From Trochalopteron elliotii (lineage: Eukaryota > Chordata > Aves > Passeriformes > Leiothrichidae), in NCBI GenBank assembly GCA_024734555.1, contig JANPWX010000129.1:390652-454651 (forward strand): a stretch of 64,000 nucleotides of DNA, in the 5' to 3' direction. Both the position numbers and the translations under genes were made by a program. Every line of letters begins with the position of its first letter. The first letter of the stretch is position 1. The notes under the pieces were generated by a model that was not told the DNA's origin, did no database searches, and saw nothing but the letters and a program-made list of their open reading frames with translations. Shown piece after piece: positions 1 to 13,260 of the stretch.

Positions 1-3000
1 CACCAGGCAAATTCTTTTGCCAGAAAAGCAGGGGTCTGCACCTGGGACACCTGGCCCCTCTTGATGAGTTCCCCTTCTCCAGCCCTTGCTTTGAGGAATG
101 CTTTTGGGAGCTTTAGCAGTGGGAAGGGTGGCAGGGAGGACCTGGAGCCCCTCCTCTGGCTCCCTGCTCTTGGCTTGCAGCACCTTGCTCAGTCCAAACT
201 GCTGGCACAGACCAGTCACCCTGGCTGAAGTCAGGAGCACACCACACTTATCCCCCCAGGCAGGTTCTCGTGGCCACATTGCTGGTATAATCCTAATGAA
301 TTATCTAGACTCCCACCATTCTATTCAACCCTGATGGATTTAATAGACTCCCACCACTGGAGGATTTGTGGTTCCACACATAGTACCGAGTGCGGGAGAC
401 ACTGGGCTGTTTATTGAGATGCTCTCAAGTAGCTGATACCAGGCTGATAAGATTTGTTTTACACAGATTGCTCTATGGGTCATTAGTGAAGAACTGAAAC
501 AGATGATTACTGAAAATAATTGATTTTCGAACTACAGTTCTTTCTCAATTAAAATTATCCTGAGGCACTCAAAAGCTATAATTTAAAATTGTAATAGAAA
601 TACAAGCAAGTCCTCACTTGATATTTTAGATACAATAACCATTTTGAGTCATGTGAGCTGTAAAAAACTATCCTTTTTATAATAAACTGTCTAACTTTTT
701 TTTTTTTATTGGATTAAAATTGATTTTGATTTGATTTTCAAAATGCGTTCCAGTCAGGAAATTGGAGGCCATTTCTCTTACTGGGGAAATAATAGATAAA
801 AAGCCCCACTGTGGTGTAATCAGCTCAAACTTGACCATGGGCTTGGATGGCACCAATCTTACCCAGTGCCCTAAACCTGAAATTTCACCTGAGAATGGGG
901 GAAGCAATATCAGCCCTGGCTCTCCTGAGCTTACTGTGGGCAGCTAGGCTGGCCACTTTAGTTCCAGAGGGCTTTGTCAGCAGAGATAAGTCAGCCTCTC
1001 AAATGAAGAATTTTAATGCTTAGGGCATGGGGATTATCTCTTGAAACAAAGCTGTTGCACAGCAGCAATATCCACAGAACACATGTGCTGGGAGATGTTT
1101 CACCCAGGCTCTCTTACCCTCTGGAGCCCTTCTGCTTTTGATCTTTGTAGGGTCATTCCACCCCAGTTTTAAGACTCCAAATTCTGTTCACTCTTCAGCC
1201 CCTTCTTTTTCCAGCTTTGCATCTGACTTGGTGCAAAGTTTTGTGTAGGCTTGATTTCGTGAAATGGAATTTGTCAAGGATTGTGGTTATTTGACATGAG
1301 AACTTACAAGAGAAAATTCATGTTTGTGACAGAAATAAATTCTTACCCAAGATATCCCCCCCTCAGATCTTTGCTGTGGGCTCTATTGATAGAGTAACTT
1401 TGGTATCTTTATATCTCCTCAGCGCTTTGACTTGGACAGAAAATATTGATCCTGTAGCATGATCTGCCCAAGGGCAACAGCATCATTAATTGCTAAGTGA
1501 TCTGCAGAACAATTAGAGACCTCCTGGCTGGTGTACAGAGAGATGAATGGAGCTGTCTGCCTAATCAGATAGAGTTGTATCTATCTATGGACCCAATTGT
1601 GTTGTTCCGAAATGTCATCAACATCTGTCACTTCCCCCTTCTCTCAGTAACATATGCTGTGCTCTGCTCTGCTCAGAAGCCTTCCAGGAGACTTCTGTTG
1701 GGCTGGCACAGAGTGGGTAGTGTTTTAAAGGAAATTCTGATCCCCTGTTTACCTGTTCAGATGTGAGAGACAAGCAGAATTAAGCTAGAGGATCTAAGCA
1801 TCCAAGAAGCTGTCATTCATATTTGCATGAACAGCATGAAGGCAGGACAAATGTATTAGAAATGAACTCTGAGCCTGAATGCAGTGAATTTAGCACTTAA
1901 GGAGATGAATAGGGTTGATGGTTTTTGAGGCTGTGTTCTTCAGTACCTGGTGTTTCAAAAGTGAAGATAAGCACTGCATGCCACACATAGATGCTGCTTG
2001 TGTGTGTGATAATCAGGTTAGTGCCTCAACACTAATATCTGATTTTATTTGCATTTTTTGTTTACATGTGCTACTGTTTGAAAGCTTTTTTTGCTTTTAA
2101 TCTGGTGACGAGATTTGTTAGAAAAGTTCCTGTGGCAGTCACTCCCTCATTCCAGCTCAAATTTGAAGTTGGTTTTGGTTTAAATTATACACAAATTTTA
2201 AGATATTTTCCTCTCCGCAGTATTGGTTTTACACAAAGCTAATGAGAAATACACCCAGTGGGTAGCTCCCAGTATTTTTGTCACTGTATCTGGCCTAATT
2301 TTGTCAGTAGAGTTCTGCAGAGAAGCTGTTATTTCTTTCAGTTCAGGCCTTGCTGTGTTCAGCACAAGGGCCAGAAGACGAGCAGGAGCAGGAAAGCTCT
2401 TACTGGAGAGTGTGTAAGCTGCTGCTTTATGTGGGATTTAGCACCTGCTTCTTTTAAGGAGTGGTTAATCTTTCTAAATTAGCAGCAGATCCACTGACCA
2501 TCCTTTCAATCCCTCAGAAGGAAAAGGGATGAGGGAGTCCCTGCAGTGAGTGATTGAGTGCAATCCCCATTATTGTGTCTCTGGGCAGGGCACTGGGAGA
2601 GAGCCAAGAGGATTTATCTGGTAGATAGAAGGGTTGGAGGGGGAAAGTGATCCTTCTAAAACCACCTGAAAAGCATCCTGCTTTTTGTTCCTTTAAGAAA
2701 CAGTTCCTAAAAAGAATGGAGCTTGTCTGTAAAAGCAGCTGGATGTTTCCTGTTCTTATTTTGTCTTTTAAGCATCAGTATTCCAATCATGGAATACAAC
2801 CAATACTGTTTTTACAAAAACGTTCCCAATTTTGGTAAGTGGTTTTGTGATGCTTTCATTGACATCACATCAGGGGTTAGGTGGTGTGACAGAATAATAA
2901 ACTGCCTTTCCACTTGTGAAGACAGGTGTTCACTTACACCATAGATCATGTGTAGAAATGAGTCTGGCACTTCTGTCCCTATTGCTCTGCTTTATAGCCC

Positions 3001-3089
3001 AAAAGGGGGAGGAAGAAAATGAAAAATACTTAACTCCTGGCAAACTCTCAATTTAATTTTCATCTATATGTTCTGCTGCCCTCCAAATT
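1..3089. other. Non-coding unique sequence
   Basis: I see no supportable gene here. The sequence is AT-rich and CpG-poor, with stop codons frequent in all frames; the longest open frames are under 100 codons and unrecognised. Contents worth naming are a diverged 38-bp tandem duplication at 293-368 (listed separately), a T-run near 697-708 followed by a short GATTT-rich stretch, and a C7 run near 1356. The composition is typical of vertebrate intergenic or intronic DNA. Confidence 0.7.
293..368. repeat. Diverged 38-bp tandem duplication, two copies
   Basis: The 13-mer TAGACTCCCACCA occurs at 306-318 and again at 344-356, exactly 38 bases apart. The similarity extends leftward: CTAATGAATT at 293 corresponds to CTGATGGATT at 331, with a few mismatches between. 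This is read directly from the sequence. It looks like an old local duplication rather than an active minisatellite, since only two copies are visible and the outer parts have diverged. Confidence 0.6.
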
Positions 3090-3105
3090 AAAAAAAAAAA
3101 AAAAA
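3090..3105. repeat. Poly(A) run, 16 bases
   Basis: Uninterrupted A16 followed by CAACACAG. No AATAAA hexamer is seen just upstream, so it need not be a retrotransposed tail; a simple homopolymer tract is the safer reading. Confidence 0.85.
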
Positions 3106-6040
3106 CAACACAGTTCCTAATGTTGGTCACAAGAAAGGTACCAGAAAGTCTGAGACAGAAGCCTAAACAGCACCAATGAAATTTTCTAACAGCACTGTGC
3201 TGCAAAGGGGAGGTGTTTGTAGCAGCAGAGATTTGGTCTTTATTCATGCATGATTTTAGTTTCCACAGTTACTGGTATGCTTGGAGGAGCTGGTGCTTGA
3301 GGAGACTCCCACAACTCAGCTGTGCTTTTCCTAGCACTGCTCGTGTTACTGGCTGGTGGCTTTTGGAGCTGCAGCTCCCAAAACATCAGTATAGGGACTT
3401 AAACATAACACAAGAATTCTTCTGGAGTACAAGGTGTAGGAACGGAGGGTTTACAGTCAGTATCTTATAGTCACAATGGAGCAGGGCTGTTACAGTCTGT
3501 GTAGAGATTCTCTGTAGGTCAGGCTCTGGATCCAGCCTGTACCTGATGCAAAGCACTGGAAATAATCTCTCTCCTGGTGTCTATCCCAGCACTCCAGAGC
3601 TATGTTTGCTGTTGAGATCCCAACCCAGAAATGCAAGAGATTTCTGTAACACTGTGTCATCACTTAGACATCTTAGCACAAAAAACTCAGAACCAGATAA
3701 CTCTACATTTTCTGGCCTGCATGCTCTTCCCATGGCACATTCTTTGCAGCAAAACCCCAGAAAGTCACAGCCCTCGAGCTTTTCTTCTGGAACATCAGTG
3801 CTTTATGTGCTGCTGGCACAGTCACACAGGGCTGGGTGCTGCCACCCTTAGTGATGCTCCATAGGCTTTTCCTGTGGGAGTGAGCTGGGCTGTCTGTAGA
3901 TTACAGTGGTGCTTACTCAGAAGCTGGGAATTCAGAACTCAGTGGTGGATCTAAAGTTTTAGCTGAAACTGAACATGAAGCCTCCGAAGCTGCCTGGGGC
4001 TGTCTGGAATTGTGCAGCAATGTTTAGTAAACAAAATGAATTGTAAACTTCCTTTGTGTGTTACGAGCCATGAAAGCGGAAAGAAAAACTTTAATAAAAG
4101 CAGAATTGCTTCATTACTTCAAATAAATACTTTGCATCTGTGGACAGCTGTTTCTGGACCAAGGGCACAGGAAGAGGAGAACAGGAGTTCCAACTTTGAA
4201 CAGGAGTTTTTAGTTTAAATGTACATGGCTACGCTCAAATGCAGAAGTTTAAAAATGCACATAATTGTAACAATTTTTTCAGGATGGGTCCTTTTCATTC
4301 AGTTGTGTTTTGTTCTGCTTAGGGTAGAACCTGATTTGTTAGGGAGAGAAGATGTTTCTCTTTTCTATCCCTTTACCCTGTTTACCAGTTTCTCGCTCCA
4401 AATAAACCCTTTGATCAGACATTGTCATCCTGCTCTCCATTTATATTTGTTAAACTGAATTAACAGCAGCAAGAAGTATTTTTTTTCTCAAAGAAGACGT
4501 TGTTAACTCTTTTACTGCTGTCACCTTAGACATTTACCTAATCAAACACAGAGATTGCAAGCTGTTCCCTGTGTTTTTTGAGTGCCTAATCCCCAGCTGT
4601 TCCATGTCTGCCAGCTGCTAAAACAACAAGCATTCATCCTCAAGATGTCTCTAATTCCCTCATACATTAACAGAAAAGTATCAATACACTAAATATGAGA
4701 AGTTCCAGTAATTTAGAGAGAAATGCTAAGATTAAATCACTTCAGAGATAAAGTAAATAATGCTGGCTATTGCAGCAATTATTAATTTCCATGATAAATG
4801 GAGCACCTTTGCTTGGAATGCTGAAGAATTTCCGTGGGGAGAGCATATGGCCAAGATAAAACTGTCCTTGAGGCTTGAAGATTACTGTGGGCTCTGTGCC
4901 AGGGCAAGGGCTGCCATTCCTGCCAGGACACTCCTGGGGATGGCTGGGGCCTTGCCAGAGCAGCCAAGTGCTTCTGGAGGGAGAAGGGAGCATAGAGCAC
5001 TGAGAATTGATTTCTGCATGGTTGTTACTGTTGCCCATTGGACAATATATATTATATACATACATTATATCTATAAATATAGAAATAAAAGACAGTATAT
5101 TCCAACATTCATTGTGATTGTGACATCAAGCTTAATAAAAAGTGTGCTGTTTCCATGGCCTAGTGTAGCTGTTATTGCTGAGGAACTGAGGACTGAGTTC
5201 TGGGAACTTCAAGTCATGGATGGAAATGTAAGTTTCTTCTTCCACTTGCTAAGAGAAAATCCAGCATGGCTCCAAAAGGATTGTGCTTCATTTTTTTTAT
5301 TTTGTAAGTGTGTGTGACAAAGTACCTGGAACACATTTGACACTGTGTAAAGGCAGATTTACATTTAGAAATGGAAGAGTATTAAAATTTTGTACCCAGT
5401 TCTAAGTTCAGAATAGTCTCACCATAGCTAATTTGTGAAGAGGCAAACAGTTTCTGGAAGTTGTGTGTCACAAAATAACACTGTTGTATTTATAGGCAGC
5501 ATTTCCAGAAATAAAACATTCAGCAGCATCTTCACAGGCAGGTAAGAAAAGCCTGTTCCTGTTTACAAGATCCTGGTAATGAGCCATGAAGGGCAGTGCT
5601 TTGCATCTGTCAAGCACCTTGGTTTTTTTGGTAATTGCAAGTGATTTAATCCAGCTCAGGAAAGAAAGGTGGAACATGTGCTGTAATTGTTAGTGTGTGG
5701 TGAGGTGGGAGGGAGCAGCTTCTTGGGACAGTGAGGAAGGGGAGGTGCTTGCTGTGTGTGCCCAGAAAGTGCAAACTTTAAATTTATTTGCATAATTCTA
5801 TATGTTCTATAAGTTTCTGAAGGATAAATATGGGCAAGCACAGCTAGCTGCCTCCTTCTGCAAATACACAAGTGTCTGAATGTGTATAATCATATAATGA
5901 AATACATAATTTTCCCATAGTGCATAAAATACCTTAGAAGTATAAAATTGTTTGTAGTTTTGGTGCAAACTAAGATCAGCAATTCTAGCATGAAAATAAT
6001 GGAAAGTTTAAGATAAAGCTCTTGTAATCTACAAATTACA
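3106..6040. other. Non-coding unique sequence
   Basis: No gene is supported. Notable items are a perfect 14-bp palindrome at 3365-3378 and an AT-rich stretch around 5044-5100 made of TATA/TACATA-like runs. A long open frame at 4760-5317 begins at CTG rather than ATG and has no recognisable domain, so I regard it as chance. Confidence 0.65.
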
Positions 6041-6112
6041 GAAGCAAACAGAAGCAAAGTCAAGCAAGCAAACTTAAGCAAAAAAGAAGCAAACAAAAAT
6101 AAAAGTTAAGCA
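6041..6112. repeat. Cryptic A-rich simple repeat (AAGCAAAC-like)
   Basis: Several variants of AAGCAAAC/AAGCAA follow one another in about 70 bases, for example GAAGCAAACA, GAAGCAAAGT, CAAGCAAGCAAAC and AAGAAGCAAACA. The unit is imperfect, which suggests slippage followed by mutation. It has no coding content. Confidence 0.6.
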
Positions 6113-9100
6113 ATCTAAATGATAAAATGAATATTTTTAATTCTAAATGATCAGTTTAAGAGTTTACCCACAGGAGGTATGAAGTCTGCCCTGAAAAAAT
6201 GGAGCTGAGTTTCCAGGAATCTCTTGATTAGAATGTGGCACCGAGGGAGTCTGTGAACAGGTACAGACCTCTGCTCAAAAAGAACCTAAAGGTTCATTTT
6301 TGTACTGCATTTCTGTCTCCTGCAAGCAGATGTTCATTCTTTAATAATCGTAAGGCCTTTGATACACGTTTTCTGTAAAAGTGGCTTTCACCCAGATTGT
6401 TTTCACTGTGTTCCAAAGTTCTCTTTCTCCCTTTTCCAGCAGTAACCCCTCTGCTGATGAGAACTGCCTTCACTGGAAGTGTGGCATTCCCAAACTCCAG
6501 TGCACCACACAGAAGTTGGTACCATTTGCCACTACCACAGGGTGTGTTTTCAGGATCACTGTGTAGAGGAGCTCTGGAGATGATAACTGTGACAGGGAAT
6601 TGTGTCCCTGCCTGGGAGATGCAGTTCCATCAGGAAGATTTAAGTGCTGGTAAAGATGGCAGAAAAGTGCAGTGAATTGCAGGGTTTTTATCAAGGAAGC
6701 TCAGTGTCAGACCTGCCCAGCTGATAGCCCTGAGCCACCTCAGTGTGGGAGGTCACCAACAGAGGGAAAAGAAGTACCTCCAAATTGGTCTAGCTCAGGC
6801 AGAATAATTATCTCAGGAAAACAAAATAATCCTCATTTTTAGGGGATTTCCTTCATCCTTAGCCAGAGTAACAGTGAGTAAGAAGACTGGTAAAATGGAG
6901 CCAGTGTGGGGTAGAATTCTTTGAAGCTTTCTTTTGTCAGGACAAAAGGGCTTTCTTCCATTTTCCAGCTTCTGAGCTTACAATTGGGACACACCTGCTG
7001 GAATCTATGTAGCCCTCATCTTTCAAAAAGTAAATACTACTTCTAGACACTGTGGAAGATCAGTGTCATCAAAGTATTGATTTCCAACTCAGTTTACTCA
7101 TTTTGTGATTAATTTAAACCTGAAGAATTGTGAAGTTTTTCCTTTTTAGCTGTGTTTATAAATTTGCTGTCCCGTTGCACTCTGTTTCCTAGAAGAACAG
7201 TGCTTGACCTCAGGCTGGTGGTTTTATTAGCATTATCCTTTCTTGGGATAATGAAAAGCTTGAGTGACTTTCTGTATTACAGTTGCTGCAAGGAATTCCC
7301 TAACACCTAATCCAGATCATGCCACAGTTAACCAGAGTGCTTGTAATTAACATGCACCTAAGTGTAAGTGTGCACCAAGTGTATGTGACTCCTTGCTTTT
7401 TTTTTTTTTCCTTAACAGAGGTTCTGCTTCAAAAGAAACAGTTTGGTGCTTTTTTATAGGACCAAAAAAAAAAAAAAGAACTGTTTAAGCCAGCTAAACC
7501 CTCTTTGTTTCTTCCATCTTTATGCAGAAAACAGCTGAACAGTTTAAAACTTAGTTGAAAAATTATATCTAAAGACAACTTACACGCCAGGCTTCTGCCA
7601 AAAATACTTTTTGCAGCCAAATTATCAAACCCTCTGAAAGAGCCTTTATAGTGGAATTGCTGATGCAACCTTTATTATAGGGATATGAATAGCTATAATG
7701 AAGGCTTCAGCTGATGTTCTGGCAAGCCTACTGCTAAAAATTATTCTGAATTTATCTGGCATTCAGAAAATGCTTGAAGTGGCCAAAATGTTTACAGCAT
7801 CATTATCATTTTGACAATACCCTCTTTTATCCCCAAGGAAGTGGGTGATGAACAAATTGAAGCAGCATGTGAGACGTGCATATTTAGCATCTGTTCCTCC
7901 TTCTCTTGGCAGCATTGTTTGATTTGAGAGAAGCAGGACCAAGGGCCCAACCACCAACTTGCAAACAGTTGTGTTGAATCAGCCATTATTGCCCATTGTG
8001 TCATGGAAGTATATTAGTGAGCAGCACTCTGCTTTTCCTAATGATTTGATTTTGGTTTGTAAGCTGGAAATGTTTGCCTTGAGCAAGAGTGTGCAGCTCA
8101 CCAGGAGAGCACTTTGGGCTTTCATGTCTTTCCTCTGGTTCTTTCCTACCAACTTCTTGCACAGTTTTGAAACACCATTCACTCATTTATTTTTAGAGAA
8201 GTCATCCAGAGCTTTGCTAATTGTGGGCTAATTACAGATGCAGCATTTTCCTGTCAATGCCTGCCTTCAGCCTCCCTGAGCAGATCCAGGTAGATATCTG
8301 GGGACAGAAATGGAATCTCTTTTATCAGCTTTCTTTTTTCTTCTAGTTTGTTTTCAGGGGATGAAATAGTCCAGCTCCTCTGCTTCTGGTGGTTTGGCTA
8401 CTTGTGGGATTGCACTGATTAATCAAGTTTGAGTGCTGGACTGATTGTACTAAACTCTTGTTCAGGGAGCTATCAAGTGAATTAAACCAGTCCTGCATTG
8501 ACTTCCCTTAAACTCAGAAGGGCTTGACATACTAAATCAATAAAAACCAAATTTAAAATTATTTAAATGGGTGCACAGAAGTGTTTGCAGTAGTATAATG
8601 AAATAAGCTCTAAAACACTGTTTAGATGAGTTCAGCATAATGTGACTCAGGCTTCTGGCTGTGTTCTCTAAGGTTTTCAATGCTGATGGCAGTAAACTAT
8701 GCAAAAATGCTTCTACATGAAATTTCTTGAGAGACATATTTTTTAAAAAAATATTTTCTATCATAGAATTTTCATAGAGAAAAAATGATAGAATTTCTAT
8801 TTGAACATTTTAGAAATGTCAAAAGAAAATAAGGCATAACATCATCTAAAAAGGGTTTTTACATGAAATAAATGTTTTTGTGAAACTTTAGCTGCACATG
8901 CTGGTTTGTGTCAGTTGTATATAATTCTGCAAATTTTGTGAAGTCTTCGTCTCTCTCTTTTTACTTTGAAAAAAAATGGAAAAGGAAATTGAGACTGAAC
9001 CAAAAAATTATGACTTTGGTTGGAAGCCTTCAAATTGGATTTGATTTGAGGAGTTTTGCTACGAACTAAATTTGTTTATACACTGATTTTAACGAAACTT

Positions 9101-12100
9101 CTGTTCCAGTGCAGCTGGGACATCATCCCAGAAAGGGGGAGTCTCTTGTTTATTTTCTGTTTGTCATCAAATTCAAAGCAGAAGATTGGTATTTTTTAGT
9201 AGGAGACCATTCTGAAGGAGATGGAAAAAATAGCTGAAGTTTGTCTTGTACAATCTTGTATTGAAGAAGAAACCTTGGCACATATTCACATGTTCAGGAA
9301 TTAAAGAGTCTGATGTTTCAATCCATCAAAAAATTTTCTTTACTGTGATTGAAAAGCTTGACTCTGGAAATGAGGAATAAGAGAATATCCTGGATGAGGG
9401 AAGCTGCTGTGAAGGGAGGTTCCTCTGTTAATGTATCCTGCCAGCAAAGCCTAGCTGGCTCTGGAGTTTTCTTGGGTTGTTCAGACTGCTCTTAATCAGC
9501 ATCAGTTTCTTGATTTGCCAGTCACTGTTTTCATTCTTACTTCCCCAAGCAACTGGGTGTCTTTGCTCTGAACTTTGTGACTATTTATGAGAAAACTGGA
9601 AGTTACAAAGTACATTGGGTAACCCCAATATCTTCTTCAGGAGCAAATGTGGCTTAGAGAGGGAATCTCTTGTCCTGAGCAACAACAAATCCCCCAAACT
9701 GACCTTGCTGATGGCACTTGGCACAGTTACAGCTCACTGGAAGCTTAACTGATCGTGGGTCCATTCTGAGTGTGAGATTTCATTTTCTTCTGGGTGGCTG
9801 GCTGTGCTCAGTGTCAGCACACATAAAGCAGCCTGGCAGCAGTGGGCTGCACACAGAGATGGGGAAGCAGCCCCTGGGAAGGGAGCAGAAAACCTCCTCT
9901 TAGCATCCTGTCCACTGCAGTGCTGTCACTGTGTCAAGGCTGAGCTCATACATTATGGATGGTGATCTACAGGGTATCTTCTCATGCAGAGCAAAGCAGC
10001 TGAGAGAGAGCAGGAGAGTGTTCTAAATAAACACTCAGGTTAACAAAGCACCCAAATTACACGGGATTAATCAAAGCACCTCTGACACAGCCCAGCCCAC
10101 TGGGGCTGCTGGAGGAACACTTTCACCTGTTTGAGGCAGACCTCCTGTGCAGAAACAGCTAAAAGCAGCCACCAAGTACTTCCTAGGATTTTAGGATTCT
10201 TTCCTTTCTGGGTCAGGTGTTAACCTTGTCCTGGAAGGCAAGGAAGAATGTTCCCCTCTCTGTGCCACCACTAACACGTGTGGGAGCTGTGGGAATGCTG
10301 CTGAAGGTGTGACCCATAACCATACCCAGGTAGAATTCCATGAAACACCAGCTGGCAGCCAAGTGGGAGTGAGCATTTAGCAGGTGATAAGTGGCAGATG
10401 AGCACAGGCTGGCTTTGATCAAAGATTACCGTGGGTGTCACAGAACAGAGGATGGGAGCAGGAGCTCAGCTTTCCAGGGGAAACGATTCCAGCTCCTGAG
10501 GCTGCAGGGCACCATGAGCACTAAAGCTGGTACAGTTTGTTGGCTCAGGACATCCATGGAAAGGGTTGGGAAGGAGCAGGCACTCCATGGGTTGCCTGTT
10601 TATCTCACCCTGGTGCAGCCAGAGGGCTCTGGAGCACTTCCTTAAAAAGTCACAGAGATCCACAATCACACTTGGTGCAAGTTGATTCCCAAGCATGGTT
10701 ACTTCAGGACATTTTGGGAAGGTTTCATTTCACTCTGAAAATAGATTTCAAAAATTGTTTTAGAAGTGTTTCACTTTTTAAAATTTGGAAATTAAACCCC
10801 ACTGACTAAACAAAGCTTTGGTTGGTCAGAGAAAGCTTTGAGGGTTTTTTTCTGTGAGAAAATAAAAAACTTTTGCTTCAAGTGACCTGAAATGATCTTC
10901 TTAATGGCAGGAGGTGCAGTTATTTCCATGGCTCAGCCTGTCACTCAGCTGAATTGACAAAGATCACAAGTTGTGACAATTTCTGGGTCAGCTCTAGCCT
11001 TCTATCAATTTTGTAGCTAATACACATTGACAGCAAGCACACTTGGGTACAGTGGTAATTGGGTGTCTTGTGAATACTTAATGACATTGTTTAATTTGAA
11101 ATATGTTTTCTCTATTGGTATTCTGATCAGCTCTGCATGGAGGAGGGGAAGCCTGGGTATGCTCCTAAGCCTGCCCTGGAAAAACAGCCCTGGCAGGAAT
11201 AAATGGGAGTGTTATATCTTGTGTCCTAAAATCCAGGGGAATCGTGGAATGAGGTCACCCAGGAATGCCTGTGGGACATTATCTCCACACACCTCTACAT
11301 TGCAAGGCTTCCTCTACCTCTGCAGAACTAGCTAAACACTATTAAGGTGAAATTCTGTGATTGCAGAGGTATTTTCCCTTTGGGCAAAAAAGAGAATTTT
11401 CGTAGTTTGTTTCTGGTGTATCCATTGTGATACAGTCTCATTTGAACTAAATTTTTTGCATTTGCAAAAAAAGTCTTCTACAAAACTCCCTTGCACATGA
11501 CTGTGTAACTTCAGTGGCATCAAATCAGCAGCACTTTTCTCTACAACAGTGCTTTTGCTAATTGAGTCTCTTTCAAAAATGGTAAAAATTATTTGAATTG
11601 AATTAATTTTTAAAAAACCTGTAGCAAAATACTCCACAAGGATGAAATGTTCCCCTAATGTACCTCCTATCATATGATTCACTGTGGTGGAAATATCCAT
11701 GTGTAATTCAGGGCAAAACTGAGCCCTCAAGTGACCAGGTGGACTTTAGCCTGACTTTAGAAATGATGGATGCATTTAACAGCCATAGTTGTAGCTCATT
11801 ATATCATCTGAAATGTGTTTTAGTCACATAAAGTATTTAATTTAAACCATTCCAGCACTTGTGATAGACAGAAGCGGGGAGGATGGCCTCAAATATTAAC
11901 ATTTTCATTATTCTTTAAGCTGCCAATCATTAGCTAACTTCTCCCTTGTTAATAGTAATGCTTGCATGGGTCTGTGCTGAATAATGGATTGAAGGTTTTC
12001 CCCACCAGAAGGCAGACCAGTGGGCAATTGTAATTTAAAAAGCAGGTTAGTAAAATTATATTTGGGGAGCTATAAAAGCAGTTTAAACACAGCTTGAGCT

Positions 12101-12466
12101 GTCCTGAGTTGCTTTAATAGGCAAAGGATGTTGACAGACAGTAGCAGAACTTGGATCTCCACTACATGCCCGAAGCTTGGAAATTGTAGACTTTATGAAA
12201 ATAATGCTTAACATCTGATTTATCTACAGAGCTGTGGGAAGACAAAGAAATAAGCATGTGATGCTTCTTTTTCTTTTCTTTTTATCAGCATCTTTCTTCT
12301 GAAAGGAAGATTGCCAAGATGCCAGCTGAGAGAAGGTAAGAGAGGCAGAGCCAGTGATGCAAAGTGGGATTGTTATGGAAGTGAAGGTTGGATTTCTTTG
12401 CACACAAACACATGGAATAACTGCAGAGGCAATCTCCTCTTTGAAGAATTCCTCACCAAAGTCATT
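6113..12466. other. Non-coding unique sequence
   Basis: I see no supportable gene. Short homopolymers occur (T-run near 7398, A-run near 7460). The 132-codon minus-strand open frame at 11332-11730 shows no known domain and no splice-bounded structure. A TATAAAAG string at 12071-12078 lies in AT-rich surroundings and is not accompanied by other promoter features. The rest is CpG-poor, AT-rich sequence. Confidence 0.65.
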
Positions 12467-12490
12467 GCCTGCCTGCCTGCCTGCCTGCCT
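12467..12490. repeat. (GCCT)6 microsatellite
   Basis: Six perfect tandem copies of the tetranucleotide GCCT, 24 bases, flanked by CATT on the left and GGGG on the right. A perfect array of this length is expected to be length-variable between individuals. Confidence 0.9.
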
Positions 12491-12779
12491 GGGGAAAAGT
12501 GTTTCAAAAATTGATTGTAATTAGAGAGCTAAGTATAGAGCCAGTTCTCCTGACTCCTTTCCACGTGCCCTTTCCCCTGACCCTGATAAACACAACCTCA
12601 TGTGTTCATCCTCCAAAGGTGGAATCCTGCCAGGATAATGGGCACTCCAGAGTGTTTATTGGAGGAACAGGGTTTCTGGGGAATGCACTGCCTTCACATG
12701 GAGGAAGGCAGACCGGAAAATAAGAATAGATGAAAGCTTTAGTGAATAAAAGTGGAGAAAGACCTGGTTGTGCCGTTTA
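12491..12779. other. Non-coding unique sequence
   Basis: Nothing recognisable beyond ordinary AT-rich unique DNA; no open frame with a plausible product. Confidence 0.6.
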
Positions 12780-13260
12780 ACATTTGATGTTAGATGTGGC
12801 TGAGATGCCGACTGGCTTTTGTTTCTTTGCATAATCTTCCATGCAAATAGGAATGTGTCAGCCACTCCTTGAGGGGCTGGAGCTGTGCTTCGCTGAATTT
12901 TGCCCCTTGGTGAAGTCAAATGTACAACTTAGGCAAGACAGTCGTTTGTTTGTTTGGGTTTTTATCTGTCATTGTGAATTCTGCATAAAGCCGGTCCCGT
13001 GGGAGCTGTTGCAGAAGGTGATAATACTCTGCAGACATGACAGCTTTATCCATGATCACAACTGCTGCCTGAAACTGCTCCTGCAGAGTCCAGAGAAAGA
13101 TGGGGGGGTTTTGCTGAAAGACTCATATTGTAACCATGATCATCAGCAAGGCTCTGTGAGCCCAATGAAATGGAACCATGGTGTAATATTAGAACAACTG
13201 AAATTACTAAGGCTGGTTGGCATTCTTTCCAAAACAAGTGAAGATTGATCTTTGGACACA
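12780..13260. promoter_or_regulatory. Candidate regulatory patch with paired POU-type sites
   Basis: Seen: TTTGCAT at 12826-12832 and ATGCAAAT at 12841-12848 form an inverted pair separated by eight bases. ATGCAAAT is the classical octamer bound by POU-domain factors such as OCT1/OCT4. The following 400 bases contain a GTTT-type run near 12948 and few simple repeats. A 135-codon open frame starts inside the octamer (12841) but resembles no family I know. That this patch is an enhancer is inference; such sites also occur by chance, and conservation across birds would be the test. Confidence 0.2.

Noticed and set aside
527..534. TTCGAA-type strings as tRNA B boxes (also near 14368, 56042 and 57773)
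   Set aside because: None fits the GGTTCGANNCC consensus or lies in a cloverleaf-capable sequence.
4760..5317. 185-codon plus-strand frame
   Set aside because: It has a CTG start, AT-repeat content in the middle and no domain.
12071..12078. TATAAAAG as a TATA box
   Set aside because: Similar strings occur elsewhere by chance (near 33064 and 59466), and there is no initiator, CpG island or gene downstream.
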